A program made the position numbers and the translations under genes. A stretch of 64,000 nucleotides of DNA, from NCBI GenBank assembly GCA_024711325.1, contig JANJTC010000001.1, positions 248,001-312,000 of the forward strand. The letters run 5' to 3'. Below, piece by piece: positions 1 to 8,258 of the stretch; the stretch's first letter is position 1; every line of letters starts with the position of its first letter. This stretch comes from Bacteriovoracaceae bacterium (GTDB lineage Bacteria > Bdellovibrionota > Bacteriovoracia > Bacteriovoracales > Bacteriovoracaceae). The notes below the pieces were generated by a model. It was not told the origin of the DNA. It ran no database searches and saw only the letters and a program-made list of their open reading frames with translations.

Positions 1-108
1 CTCCAGGCCTTTACCGCTAAAGACCTTTATCGGCTTTTACCTCGTAATGATTGGGCGATAATGGCCTTCTGTCTTGATTGGAGTCGAAATCATCCGGAGA
101 ATAAATGA
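1..108 (+). CDS. C-terminal end of an unidentified protein (truncated by window start)
   Basis: An open frame runs from base 1 to a TGA at 106-108, giving 35 residues that end in NHPENK. Its stop overlaps the ATG of the recombinase gene in an ATGA arrangement, so the two are probably translationally coupled. The visible residues are not enough to identify a family. The coupling suggests a partner of the recombinase, but that is inference. Confidence 0.55.
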   Translation, partial: LQAFTAKDLYRLLPRNDWAIMAFCLDWSRNHPENK

Positions 109-1061
109 ATCATAAGAGTCTTCAACCGTTTTCGGGATTTCAGATTGATCAGAATGCTAGGTTTGATAGGAACAAAATCTATTATGGTTTTATTCACAAT
201 TATTCCTCGCCACACACCAGGGACGCCTACACCCGGGACTTAAGAAAGTTTCTTCATTTTATTGACCAGAGTTTTCGGGGGCTGAATGAACTTCAGGTTG
301 AACACTCCCATCTTGTGGCCTTTAAGGATTACTTGCTGAGTGATGATTACTCCCAAAGAAGTGTTAATCGTTTATTGGCCACACTCTGGTCATTCTATGA
401 TTACCTTATGGATTTGGAGTTAATTGACAAAAATCCCGTCAGTCGGGTTAAACGATTCAGTATTCCCAAAGAGGTGAGGACTCAAGATCTAAGTGATGAA
501 CAAGTCCTAAACCTTCTGGGCGCCGTTGATGAAAGTACTGGTGCCGGTAAGCTTCATAAAGCGGTACTGAGTTTGTTTTTCACTACAGGGATGAGGCATC
601 GTGAAGTTTCTCATTTACAGTTTAAATGTCTGGATGAAGAAAATGGCTTCACTATTATCCGTTATACGGCCAAGGGCTCTCAGGAGATGGTGACTCCTTT
701 AAACCCCAAAGTTCTTACAGCATTGGGTGATTACTTAAGATGGTGTAAAGCTCAGGATTATCCTATGGGGCCCGAAGACTATATTTTTAGGCCAACCAGA
801 AATGCTCATTCAGGGAATCTCAATAAGCCCCTGGATCCAAAGTCGCTCAATTATATCATTAAAAAATATGCTAAGAAGACAGGTGTCACCGGAAAGATAA
901 CCATTCACTCTGCTAGATCCACTGTCATTGGTATGCTTCTGGATAAAGGCCACGCACTTGAGCGGGTTGCCGATTTTGTTGGCCACAAGAATATTTCGAT
1001 GACCAAGGCCTATAATAAGAGAAAATTAAGGATTCAACAGTCTTTAAGCCTGGAATTATAG
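105..1061 (+). CDS. tyrosine recombinase/phage-type integrase
   Basis: Site-specific DNA strand exchange enzyme of the XerC/D-integrase family, 318 aa, the usual length. Residues about 20-115 form the SAM-like core-binding domain and 125-310 the catalytic domain. The full catalytic set is visible: Arg164 (TGMRHRE), Lys190, His268 and Arg271 (HSAR), His294 (GHKN) and the nucleophile Tyr303 (AYNK). It overlaps the upstream reading frame by 4 bases. No partner recombinase, att sites or phage genes are visible downstream, where a membrane regulator gene begins 70 bases later. It could be a chromosomal Xer-like protein or the end of a mobile element lying left of the window; the sequence here does not decide. 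Confidence 0.9.
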   Translation: MNHKSLQPFSGFQIDQNARFDRNKIYYGFIHNYSSPHTRDAYTRDLRKFLHFIDQSFRGLNELQVEHSHLVAFKDYLLSDDYSQRSVNRLLATLWSFYDYLMDLELIDKNPVSRVKRFSIPKEVRTQDLSDEQVLNLLGAVDESTGAGKLHKAVLSLFFTTGMRHREVSHLQFKCLDEENGFTIIRYTAKGSQEMVTPLNPKVLTALGDYLRWCKAQDYPMGPEDYIFRPTRNAHSGNLNKPLDPKSLNYIIKKYAKKTGVTGKITIHSARSTVIGMLLDKGHALERVADFVGHKNISMTKAYNKRKLRIQQSLSLEL

Positions 1062-1130
1062 GAATACCTGAGTGAAGCCCGCCAGATAAAAAGCATCAAT
1101 TTTGTCCAGCTTCTGCCGATAAGCCTCCAG

Positions 1131-3176
1131 ATGGCAAACACTATAAAACTTGATCAATTAAGGCCTTCCCTCAAAGCATGTAACCTTTACGAAGGGGACA
1201 AGACCATTGTGGTGGAGGATGTGGAAAGTAAGGCCCAGATCGTTCTTCCTAAAGAAAATGCTCCTATCCTGGAGCTTTTGACAGGAGAGTACAGTATTAA
1301 AGATATCTCGGCCGAGCTTTATCATTCGCACGGTCAGGTGAGCTTTCATTCCATCATTACAACGATTAAATTATTAGGTGAGGCCCATCTGCTTGAAGGC
1401 ATGGATCATAAATTCGATGCTGTTCAGGAAGAGAAAAGTCCCCATGAGCAAAAAGCTTCTATTCTTAATAGATGCTTATATGAATTGAAATTGATTAATA
1501 AATTGAGTCTTAAGTGGCATCACGATGTGGCCTTTTTTGCACTTGCCTGCGCCCTTGGCGCTATCTTGATTTTTAACTTTCAGGCATTCCTTGGATTAAA
1601 TCTCTCCCGTTTCCTAAAATCTCCCCTTGGTTATGATGAAGCTCTCGTGAGGCTTTTTGTGATGAGTTCACTTCTCATGACTTTGAAAAGCTTTTTACAA
1701 GGAACATTACTTCTGTTCTCAACAGGTTCGTTATATGGGGCAGGGGTAAAGCTTTATCCTTACTCTATATCACTTAGTATTAATGATAATTCCTTGTACT
1801 CCCATCCAAAAAAAAGTGTGATCATTTCTTATGGGATTTGCTCGGCCCTCTTATACCTGATTTGTTTTTCTGGGTTAAATATGATTCCTGCCTTAAGACC
1901 TTATCGACATGATCTGGGAGTCATGGCAATTTTGTTGACCTTCATTGAAATGAATCCTTATCGTAGAAGTGATTTGACGAAACTGTTTTATTTCTTCTAT
2001 GCCGAAAATCAGCTTAAGAGCATTATGCCGTATCTTAAAAACTGCACACTGGCAGGTTTGTGGAAAGATACTGGCGCTAAAATTTCAGATGAAATTCGAT
2101 ATGTGACATATTCTGTCCTGGCAATTGGATGGGCAATAGGCTTTTCATTGTTTAGCTTTGAAATCATTTTTAAGAGTTTTCCCGGGCTTTTTTACCAGAT
2201 TCAACTTGGCCAGTCTCTAAGTAAGTATTCGGCCATGATTATCATGGGTTTGCTAACTTTTATTACTGGCTATCTCTTAGTGGATTTGTTCCATACTCTC
2301 TTGAAAAATATTCTCTCTCCTCTTGTCCTGCCCCTGATGAAGTTGGGACAACGGACCAAGGTTTACAAGCACGAGGACATTACTTCCGAAACAGTTAAAG
2401 TGAATCTAAAAAATCACATGCTATTTAATCAGTTCAAAGAAGAAGCCGTGGAATTTCTGATCGCACACTCCACCATTAAAACCAAGAAAAAAGGATCACA
2501 CCTCATTCTTCAAGGTGATGAAGGCCGTGATGTTTACTTCTTGCTTGATGGAAGCGTGGACGTAACAGTGAGGGAAAAGACCGGACGAATCAAGCACATT
2601 GTTAATCTAGGTAAAAATACTGTTTTTGGTGAAATGGCCATTTTTGAGAAAACGAAGAGAACCGCCAATGTCACTGCCAGTGATGACATTGTGTATCTTG
2701 AAATGCCTGAAAATGTTTTCGATCTTTTGATGAAAGATGAACAATTTAAAGATGACTTTGATAAGCTTCAAAAACGGGTTGAAATATCTCAGTTTGTGGC
2801 ATCCGCAAATTTATTTAAGGATTTTCCTCCCGAAGTGATGAATCTCTTTGTTGAAGCAGGGGATTTAGTCTTGTTTCCGGCCGGACATAATATTGTTGAT
2901 GAAGGTGAAAAAGATAAAACGTTCTACCTTTTAATTAAAGGGAAGGTCGACATTATCAAAGGGCATGATAAAGTTGCTGAACTTGGGCAAGGGGATTTTT
3001 TTGGTGAAGTTGCCCTCATTGCCAATGTTCCAAGAACTGCTTCTGTTAAAACACTTGAAGACAGCTTGTTCCTCTATATTGAAGATAAAAAGTTCTGGAA
3101 TATTCTTTCGGAGAATATAGAACTCGCTATGTATATTGAAAGTGTTGGCCGTCACCGCTTGGGAGAGGCCGCATGA
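1131..3176 (+). CDS. PqqD-like / degenerate M50-like membrane protein with two cyclic-nucleotide-binding domains
   Basis: A 681 aa multi-domain protein. Residues about 25-92 resemble the PqqD winged-helix fold (IKDISAELY, then a LLGEAHLLEG end). Residues 130-390 are membrane helices arranged like the M50 (site-2 protease) family of peptide zinc metalloproteases: NPYRRSDLTKLF near residue 280 matches the family's NPxxxxDGYY element, but the HExxH metal site is absent (SFLQGT stands near that place). Residues about 435-550 and 558-670 are two cNMP-binding folds, each with an FGE phosphate-binding cassette followed by RTA. It is probably a non-catalytic membrane sensor or scaffold answering to cAMP or cGMP. 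The next gene overlaps by 4 bases (ATGA), so the two are co-translated. No Shine-Dalgarno precedes the ATG. The M50 relationship is inferred by motif layout only. Confidence 0.75.
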   Translation: MANTIKLDQLRPSLKACNLYEGDKTIVVEDVESKAQIVLPKENAPILELLTGEYSIKDISAELYHSHGQVSFHSIITTIKLLGEAHLLEGMDHKFDAVQEEKSPHEQKASILNRCLYELKLINKLSLKWHHDVAFFALACALGAILIFNFQAFLGLNLSRFLKSPLGYDEALVRLFVMSSLLMTLKSFLQGTLLLFSTGSLYGAGVKLYPYSISLSINDNSLYSHPKKSVIISYGICSALLYLICFSGLNMIPALRPYRHDLGVMAILLTFIEMNPYRRSDLTKLFYFFYAENQLKSIMPYLKNCTLAGLWKDTGAKISDEIRYVTYSVLAIGWAIGFSLFSFEIIFKSFPGLFYQIQLGQSLSKYSAMIIMGLLTFITGYLLVDLFHTLLKNILSPLVLPLMKLGQRTKVYKHEDITSETVKVNLKNHMLFNQFKEEAVEFLIAHSTIKTKKKGSHLILQGDEGRDVYFLLDGSVDVTVREKTGRIKHIVNLGKNTVFGEMAIFEKTKRTANVTASDDIVYLEMPENVFDLLMKDEQFKDDFDKLQKRVEISQFVASANLFKDFPPEVMNLFVEAGDLVLFPAGHNIVDEGEKDKTFYLLIKGKVDIIKGHDKVAELGQGDFFGEVALIANVPRTASVKTLEDSLFLYIEDKKFWNILSENIELAMYIESVGRHRLGEAA

Positions 3177-3841
3177 AAAAGTTTTTTGGGCTTCTCTTGA
3201 AAATCCTACCGCTATTAACCATTTATAAAGGACTCACTAGTGGTGGCGCTCGTTTAGGACCTTTTATCGATACCGCCAAAGTCGCCCTCACTCAATATGA
3301 AGTGGCACAAATCACAAAACTTACTTTTGAGGATTATGCTCATAAAAATAAAGTAGTGAGTTCTTCTGAATTTCCGCAATTTATCAAAGATAAATACCAT
3401 AGTCAGTATTCAGTACTGGCCCGGGAATTAACTGGTGATAAAGAACATGATCATTCAAAAGACATCTGGGGTCAGAATTTTCAGCTGATCTTAAATCAAA
3501 ATATCGGTCAGGTAAGAATCGCAAGTGCTGGACCAGATGGGATCATTCAGAATAAAGATGATATAGGTGTGGATTTTCCTGTTGATATGCCTCAAAGGAG
3601 AAGGCCTGCTTCGGTTCCCAGACCTCGGGTTGATCCTGAACCTCAGGACATGGCCCTCCAGGATGAGGAGTCAGTGGAAGTAGTAGAGGCCCAGTTAGAG
3701 TATGATCCGCAATATGATGAAGAAGGCTTTGATAAATACGGTTTCAACCAGGATGGTTATGATCGGGACGGTTATGACCAAAATGGCTTTCATCGAAACG
3801 AAAAAGAGCTCCAATATGCTGAAGCTACTATAGATCAATAG
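3173..3841 (+). CDS. membrane-anchored protein with type II pseudopilin-like (GspG C-terminal) segment and Gly-aromatic repeats
   Basis: A 222 aa protein whose ATG overlaps the stop of the cNMP-domain gene. Residues 4-20 are hydrophobic (anchor or signal). Residues 97-131 read like the calcium-site end of GspG pseudopilins: D-x-W-G at 97-100, SAGPDG at 118-123 and DDI at 129-131. The family normally shows DPWGNPY, SAGPDG and DDI in that order. The classical N-terminal pilin methylation motif is missing. After an acidic proline-rich linker, residues 181-206 hold five Gly-aromatic pairs spaced exactly five residues apart (Gly185, 190, 195, 200, 205), each with Asp or Asn nearby. Function unknown; secretion or surface assembly with its coupled partner is inference. 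Confidence 0.7.
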   Translation: MKKFFGLLLKILPLLTIYKGLTSGGARLGPFIDTAKVALTQYEVAQITKLTFEDYAHKNKVVSSSEFPQFIKDKYHSQYSVLARELTGDKEHDHSKDIWGQNFQLILNQNIGQVRIASAGPDGIIQNKDDIGVDFPVDMPQRRRPASVPRPRVDPEPQDMALQDEESVEVVEAQLEYDPQYDEEGFDKYGFNQDGYDRDGYDQNGFHRNEKELQYAEATIDQ

Positions 3842-3923
3842 AAGCTACCTGTAAAAATTTCCGAGTAAATAGTCTTCTCTCATTATTGATGGTATTTCCC
3901 ATCCATAAAAATAAGGAGACTCT

Positions 3924-4382
3924 ATGAAATCATTTTTGATATCTGCTGTGACATTCCTCTCATTAATTTCCTGGTCAATGGCCGCAGAAGCAGTAAGTTC
4001 ATTTAACTGTAATGCCCAGATGATTGGTCTGAATGAAGATGGAGTGAGTACGAGAGGGTTAATTGCTCCACTACTAGTTTCTTCAAATAAAGATTCTTTG
4101 ATTAATGCTAAATATACCTATGAGGCCCTCGCTCTGAATTTTAATCCGAATGTTTTAAATGATGGGGGAGCTTACGTGATCCTCGATGGACGGGCCAAAA
4201 TGATGTTGCTCAATGTTCATGTTTCACTCAAGGCCGTAAGCGATAAGGCCATTCGTGTTGAAATGACAGACAGAGTTTCAAACGTTTCAGCTGTTGCGAC
4301 ATTTAAAACTTCTGCCGGTGAAGCAACTGCCACACTTTCTTCAACTGAAGGTTCTTTTCACTTAACTTGCCGAGCAAACTAA
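3924..4382 (+). CDS. secreted hypothetical protein
   Basis: A 152 aa protein with a clear Sec signal peptide (residues 1-20, ending SMAAEA) and a good AAGGAG ribosome site 6 bases before the ATG. The mature part is about 130 residues with two cysteines (in FNCNA near the start and LTCRAN at the very end), which could form one disulfide joining the two ends of a beta-rich domain. The secreted 135 aa protein at 6208 has the same plan (signal peptide, early Cys, C-terminal Cys), so the two may be distant relatives. I do not recognise the family. A strong terminator follows. Confidence 0.7.
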   Translation: MKSFLISAVTFLSLISWSMAAEAVSSFNCNAQMIGLNEDGVSTRGLIAPLLVSSNKDSLINAKYTYEALALNFNPNVLNDGGAYVILDGRAKMMLLNVHVSLKAVSDKAIRVEMTDRVSNVSAVATFKTSAGEATATLSSTEGSFHLTCRAN

Positions 4383-4395
4383 AAACGTTCTCTGT

Positions 4396-4424
4396 TAAAG
4401 GGCCTTTATGGCCCTTTATTCTTT
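4396..4424 (+). terminator. intrinsic terminator between convergent genes
   Basis: A perfect 9-bp stem (4396-4404 with 4410-4418, loop 4405-4409) rich in GGGCC, followed by TTCTTTC. It ends the secreted-protein gene at 4382. Its right arm contains the stop codon of the convergent acyltransferase gene (TAA on the minus strand, 4416-4418), so the same palindrome may serve both directions. Confidence 0.8.
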
Positions 4425-5501
4425 CCAGGGCAGCAATTTGGATAATTCTTCGATGGCCTGTCGCACTTGGATCTTTTCTTTTTTAATATATTCTTCAATC
4501 GCCTTGTGAAATGCCGGATGTTTTAACTTATGAGCACTGAAAGTTTTGACCGGCCTGAATCCTCTGGCCATTTTATGTTCACCCTGGGCACCTGCTTCAA
4601 ATTTTTTAAGCTTATTCTTTATACAAAAATCGATGCCTTGGTAATAACAAAGCTCAAAATGAAGATTTTGAATGTATGAGTTTGCTCCCCAGTATCGTCC
4701 ATAAAGAGTTTCCTTATCATAAAAGAATAAGGAACCAGCAACCGGGACGTTATCCTTGGTTGCTTCTACATACAGAATGTTTTCTGACATAGTCCTAAAG
4801 ATTTCCTGAAAGAATTGTTCATTTAAATAATCAAAAGAATTTTTATTCACAATTGTTGAAATATAAAATTGATACATTCTTTTAGCATGAGTTTCTGTCA
4901 GTTCAGTGCGGGAGTAGGAATTAAAAACGAGATGCTCAAAGTGTCGCTCTTTTTTGATGACCTTCTTTTTACGTGGTTTCATTTGGTTTAAATAATCATC
5001 AAAATGAGTGAAATCATTGTTTTGAAAATGGTATTGAATGCTTTCTCTGATCAAATATCCGTGATTCTCAAAAAGAATCTGTTCACCCTCGGCCAAGAAA
5101 AGAAAATGGGCCCCGGAAAAGTTATGTTCTAAATAATAGCTTTCAAATTGTCCTAGAAGTTCGTCCACTGCTTCTTGATAGAATTCTTTCATCATGAAGT
5201 GAGTGGTTGTTACCGGTGTAAAAGGAATCATGGCCGTAAGTTTAGGGTAATAGGGGATTCCATAACGCTGGTAGGCCTCTGCCCATCCCCAGTCAAAGAT
5301 ATATTCACCGTAGCTGTGATCTTTTATAAAAGTCATTAAGAAGTCGTTTCGGGTAGGGTGAGCAAAGATCTTTTCTTGCCACCCTGTGCCTTCGCCGATG
5401 GAGCCACTGGACTTTAGGGCCTCAAGAAATTCAAATTTAAGGAAAGGATTCCTGTTTGGACATGCTTTTTCCCATCGCTCTTTGGAAATCCCTTCAATCA
5501 T
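4416..5501 (-). CDS. FemAB-like (DUF482) GNAT-fold acyltransferase
   Basis: A 361 aa member of the PF04339 'peptidoglycan biosynthesis/recognition' family, related to FemAB and GNAT aminoacyl or N-acyltransferases. Features typical of the family: a PYYPKLTAMIPFTPVT segment near residue 95, the basic RKKKVIKKE stretch near 178, and FEAGAQGEHKMARGFRPV near 305. Length fits. No signal peptide is seen, so it is cytoplasmic. The substrate is not known for most family members. The start is supported by AGGAC 8 bases upstream. It is divergent from the methyltransferase at 5574. Confidence 0.85.
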   Translation of the reverse strand: MIEGISKERWEKACPNRNPFLKFEFLEALKSSGSIGEGTGWQEKIFAHPTRNDFLMTFIKDHSYGEYIFDWGWAEAYQRYGIPYYPKLTAMIPFTPVTTTHFMMKEFYQEAVDELLGQFESYYLEHNFSGAHFLFLAEGEQILFENHGYLIRESIQYHFQNNDFTHFDDYLNQMKPRKKKVIKKERHFEHLVFNSYSRTELTETHAKRMYQFYISTIVNKNSFDYLNEQFFQEIFRTMSENILYVEATKDNVPVAGSLFFYDKETLYGRYWGANSYIQNLHFELCYYQGIDFCIKNKLKKFEAGAQGEHKMARGFRPVKTFSAHKLKHPAFHKAIEEYIKKEKIQVRQAIEELSKLLPWKE

Positions 5502-5573
5502 TATTCATGTCCTTGTGGCCATTTTCATGGTAGTCATCATCCTAACTTTAGTCAAATGCGAGAGAAGAGACAT

Positions 5574-6182
5574 ATGGAAAAACCATTTTCAGCTGCCTGT
5601 GAAAGAAATCGAGAACCCATTCTTAATATCATGAAAGACGTGATTTCCCGCGATGATAGAAGATTACTTGAAATCGGTGCTGGCACTGGTCAACATGCCG
5701 TTTATTTTGCTCCTACTTTTCCATGGCTTGAATGGCATCCCACTGATGTCTCAGCAAATTTATTGGGCATGAAGCTTTGGTTTAATGAGGCCCGAGTTCC
5801 TAACATCAAACCACCAGTGCGGTTAGATGTCAGTAAAGATGATTTTCCAAAGCTTAAGTTTGATTTGGTTTTTACTGCCAATACTTTTCACATAATGCAT
5901 TGGAAAGAATGTAAGTCATTGATCAAACTATTGGGGCATCGTCTCAGAGAAGGTTCAAGGGTCATGATATATGGACCATTTAAGTATGATGGCGTATTTA
6001 CATCAGCAAGTAATGAAGAATTTGATCAACAATTAAAACTTCGCGACCCACTCTGTGGCATCCGAGCATTTGAAGATGTTAACAATGGAATGATCAAAAA
6101 TGGTTTTGAATTGGTTAGTGACTATGAGATGCCGGCAAATAATAGATTGTTAGTTTATAAGAGGCTTAAATTTTCTAAATAA
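5574..6182 (+). CDS. DUF938 family class I SAM-dependent methyltransferase
   Basis: A 202 aa protein beginning MEKPFSAACERNREPIL, which is the characteristic start of the DUF938 family. SAM-binding motif I is LEIGAGTGQHAVYFA and motif II WHPTDVS. The substrate is unknown for the family. An in-frame ATG at 5556 would add six residues, but AGAAG at 5563-5567 is placed correctly for the 5574 start and the family begins there. It lies between divergent and downstream single genes, with no obvious operon partner. Confidence 0.85.
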   Translation: MEKPFSAACERNREPILNIMKDVISRDDRRLLEIGAGTGQHAVYFAPTFPWLEWHPTDVSANLLGMKLWFNEARVPNIKPPVRLDVSKDDFPKLKFDLVFTANTFHIMHWKECKSLIKLLGHRLREGSRVMIYGPFKYDGVFTSASNEEFDQQLKLRDPLCGIRAFEDVNNGMIKNGFELVSDYEMPANNRLLVYKRLKFSK

Positions 6183-6207
6183 CCTCTAACATCATCAGGA
6201 GAGTAGA

Positions 6208-6615
6208 ATGAAAAGATTATTAATCGCATTTACACTTATTGCCAATGTCGCACTGGCAGAAGAAGTTCGTTTTGGTTGTGAGTTCACCGATGTTACTTAC
6301 CGTCGTCAATTTTCTCTTGAAAACATGACAGTAAATTTCGAGGATGGCGTTTTCCCGGAAACTCATTTCGATTTTAATTTAAGAAGTGCAGGACTCGTTC
6401 CAAAGTTTGATAACTATCAGACGGTTCGAAGCGGAACTGCAAAAGTTTATGAAGTCGGTACACTTGGTCAAAAAAGAAGCATTCAGTTATCATCTGCTAT
6501 TAAAGGTGCTGAACTTGAATACATTGGCCTTGTGATTGATTTTCCTGGTTTCCTTGCTTCAAAAATACGTTTTGCTGATGGAACCACTTATTCGGGGACT
6601 TGTTTGTCTCTTTAA
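6208..6615 (+). CDS. secreted hypothetical protein
   Basis: A 135 aa protein with a Sec signal peptide (residues 1-17, cleavage after ALA) and a good AGGAGAG ribosome site. The mature part has one Cys early (FGCEF) and one at the C-terminus (GTCLSL), like the secreted protein at 3924. The family is not recognised. It begins 25 bases after the methyltransferase and may share its transcript. Confidence 0.65.
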   Translation: MKRLLIAFTLIANVALAEEVRFGCEFTDVTYRRQFSLENMTVNFEDGVFPETHFDFNLRSAGLVPKFDNYQTVRSGTAKVYEVGTLGQKRSIQLSSAIKGAELEYIGLVIDFPGFLASKIRFADGTTYSGTCLSL

Positions 6616-6682
6616 TCTTCATTTGAAAATAAGGTGAAACTACCGAAAGACTTCTCTAGAATCGCTTCAGTTGGAGGGGATC

Positions 6683-7387
6683 ATGGGAAGTCTTTTTTTT
6701 GAAGGTTTGGTTCTGCAAGCTGGCCTGATCTTCGCTCTCGGGGCACAGAATCTCTTTGTGCTTGAAGCAGGCCTAAAGCGTCAACATCATCTTACAATAT
6801 CATTGGTCTGTTTTCTTTGCGATATGACTTTAATTTTATTAGGTGTTGCCGGAGCAGCTACTCTTTTTACACAATTTCCAGGACTCAAGATTCTCATTGG
6901 AGTATTTGGTGTTACATTTTTATTCCTCTACGGAGTGAGTAAGATTTTTTTCAACGAGAAGACGATATTGAAAAAAGATTCCTCACCAATAGAAACAACT
7001 TTGAAAAGAAGCATCTTGTTGGCCGTGACCTTCAGTATTCTAAATCCTCATGCCTATCTGGATGCTTTTATTTTAATTGGTGGCTTTTCAAGTAAGTATG
7101 AATTATTGCAAGACCGACTCATGCTTGGTTTAGGAGCTGGAGTTTATTCTGGAGTTTGGTTTCTTCTTCTTTCCTCACTCTCGTCGATCATGAAGCCTAT
7201 CCTGGAGCATCCATTCCGTATGAAGATGCTCATGTCTGTGGCAGGTTGTGTTTTAGTTTTTCTTTCCGGGAAACTTGGCATGGACGTTGTTGGTTGGATC
7301 CAGCTTGAATTTTCGACAGTATCGCATCATGATTTCATGAATTACCCGGTTTCACCCGGGAGATTATTTACAACGATACTTTATTAA
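6683..7387 (+). CDS. LysE/ArgO-type amino acid exporter
   Basis: A 234 aa inner-membrane exporter of the LysE superfamily. The family signature is GAQNLFVLEAGLKRQH near residue 20, and NPHAYLD near 125 matches the second conserved loop of ArgO (lysine/arginine efflux). About six membrane helices are visible. The C-terminal 30 residues extend past the last helix and overlap the convergent oxygenase gene. GGAGG at 6673-6677 places the start at ATG 6683; a TTG at 6671 would run through that ribosome site. Basic amino acids are the likely substrate by family. Confidence 0.85.
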   Translation: MGSLFFEGLVLQAGLIFALGAQNLFVLEAGLKRQHHLTISLVCFLCDMTLILLGVAGAATLFTQFPGLKILIGVFGVTFLFLYGVSKIFFNEKTILKKDSSPIETTLKRSILLAVTFSILNPHAYLDAFILIGGFSSKYELLQDRLMLGLGAGVYSGVWFLLLSSLSSIMKPILEHPFRMKMLMSVAGCVLVFLSGKLGMDVVGWIQLEFSTVSHHDFMNYPVSPGRLFTTILY

Positions 7388-8237
7388 ACTGACTTTTTTT
7401 CCATTCAAGGAATGCTAGAATGAACTTCTCTGATGAAATTTCTTTGGCTATTTCTGCGCCAAGTTTGGTCATAGCTTCCTGATAGAAACTAGCTTCTTCT
7501 TGTTTGGTTGGAAAATCTAAATGCACCGGCATTCTTGTTCTCCAGAATGGATTTTGTGCAAGATAGTTAGGCAGATAACTAGCAAGGTCGATGGCCGAAG
7601 AAGGCATAAGTCCAATAGAAACATGCATTGACTCTTTTTGAGTGCGGGCAATATGCCACCAACCTGAAGGGATATACAGCCAGTCTCCTGCTTCAAGTGT
7701 TACCTTGATTTCAACAGGAGTTCTCTCTTTCTCGTATTCCAGATCTTTTGGAATAGAATTAATCAGTGGATTAGGGTGCACGGTATTAGGCCGGATACTA
7801 TAGGACTTACTGCCTTTGGTCTGAATAATGAAAACTTCTTCTACATCATAATGCCAACCAAATGCATTGTGGCCTTCTGGAGTGCAATAAAGCTGAATGT
7901 CTACAGGAGTATGGAAGGATTTTTCAAAATCTCGCGCCACATCTTTTAGAAGAGAAGAAGACTTTTCCGCAAACCTCAAGAGGAGGGTGTGACCTTGCCG
8001 ATGATGATCTTTGGCCTCTTGATAACTTAAATCAACATAGTCTTTGATGACTCTGCCATCCTGAACAATTCGTAGGACGGAATTTTTGGCCTCCAGAATG
8101 TTTTCTACCATCTGCCAATCCAGGAGATGGGTAAAATCCTTACCTCCCATCGGTTTTGAGAATGGAAGTTTGGTGAAATGTTTTGGTAAGAAAATAGTTT
8201 TTGGGTCTTCACCCAATAATTGTTGAAGCATATTCAT
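7368..8237 (-). CDS. JmjC/cupin-4 family 2-oxoglutarate oxygenase (RoxA/YcfD-like)
   Basis: A 289 aa Fe(II)/2-oxoglutarate-dependent oxygenase of the cupin_4 family that includes E. coli YcfD (ribosomal protein L16 arginine hydroxylase). The iron ligands are visible as the HxD pair in GWHYDVEEVF near residue 130 and the distal His in IPSGWWHIA near 195; the first is followed by a short IRPNTVHPNP segment. The C-terminal winged-helix-like part is shorter than in YcfD. L16 hydroxylation is inferred by family. It has no Shine-Dalgarno; a TAATAT hexamer ends 6 bases before the ATG, suggesting its own leaderless transcript 22 bases after the DoxX gene. Its 3' end overlaps the exporter gene by 20 bases. 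Confidence 0.8.
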   Translation of the reverse strand: MNMLQQLLGEDPKTIFLPKHFTKLPFSKPMGGKDFTHLLDWQMVENILEAKNSVLRIVQDGRVIKDYVDLSYQEAKDHHRQGHTLLLRFAEKSSSLLKDVARDFEKSFHTPVDIQLYCTPEGHNAFGWHYDVEEVFIIQTKGSKSYSIRPNTVHPNPLINSIPKDLEYEKERTPVEIKVTLEAGDWLYIPSGWWHIARTQKESMHVSIGLMPSSAIDLASYLPNYLAQNPFWRTRMPVHLDFPTKQEEASFYQEAMTKLGAEIAKEISSEKFILAFLEWKKSQFNKVSL

Positions 8238-8243
8238 GTAAAA

Positions 8244-8249
8244 ATATTA
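8244..8249 (-). promoter_or_regulatory. -10 element for leaderless oxygenase mRNA
   Basis: TAATAT on the minus strand, six bases from the ATG at 8237, with no ribosome binding site between. A -35 match is poor. Confidence 0.4.
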
Positions 8250-8258
8250 GCCTAAGAA

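Noticed and set aside
1061-1131. Possible integron-type recombination site after the recombinase gene
   Set aside because: No GTTRRRY core pairs or attC-like imperfect palindrome could be found, and the enzyme lacks an obvious integron-specific insert.
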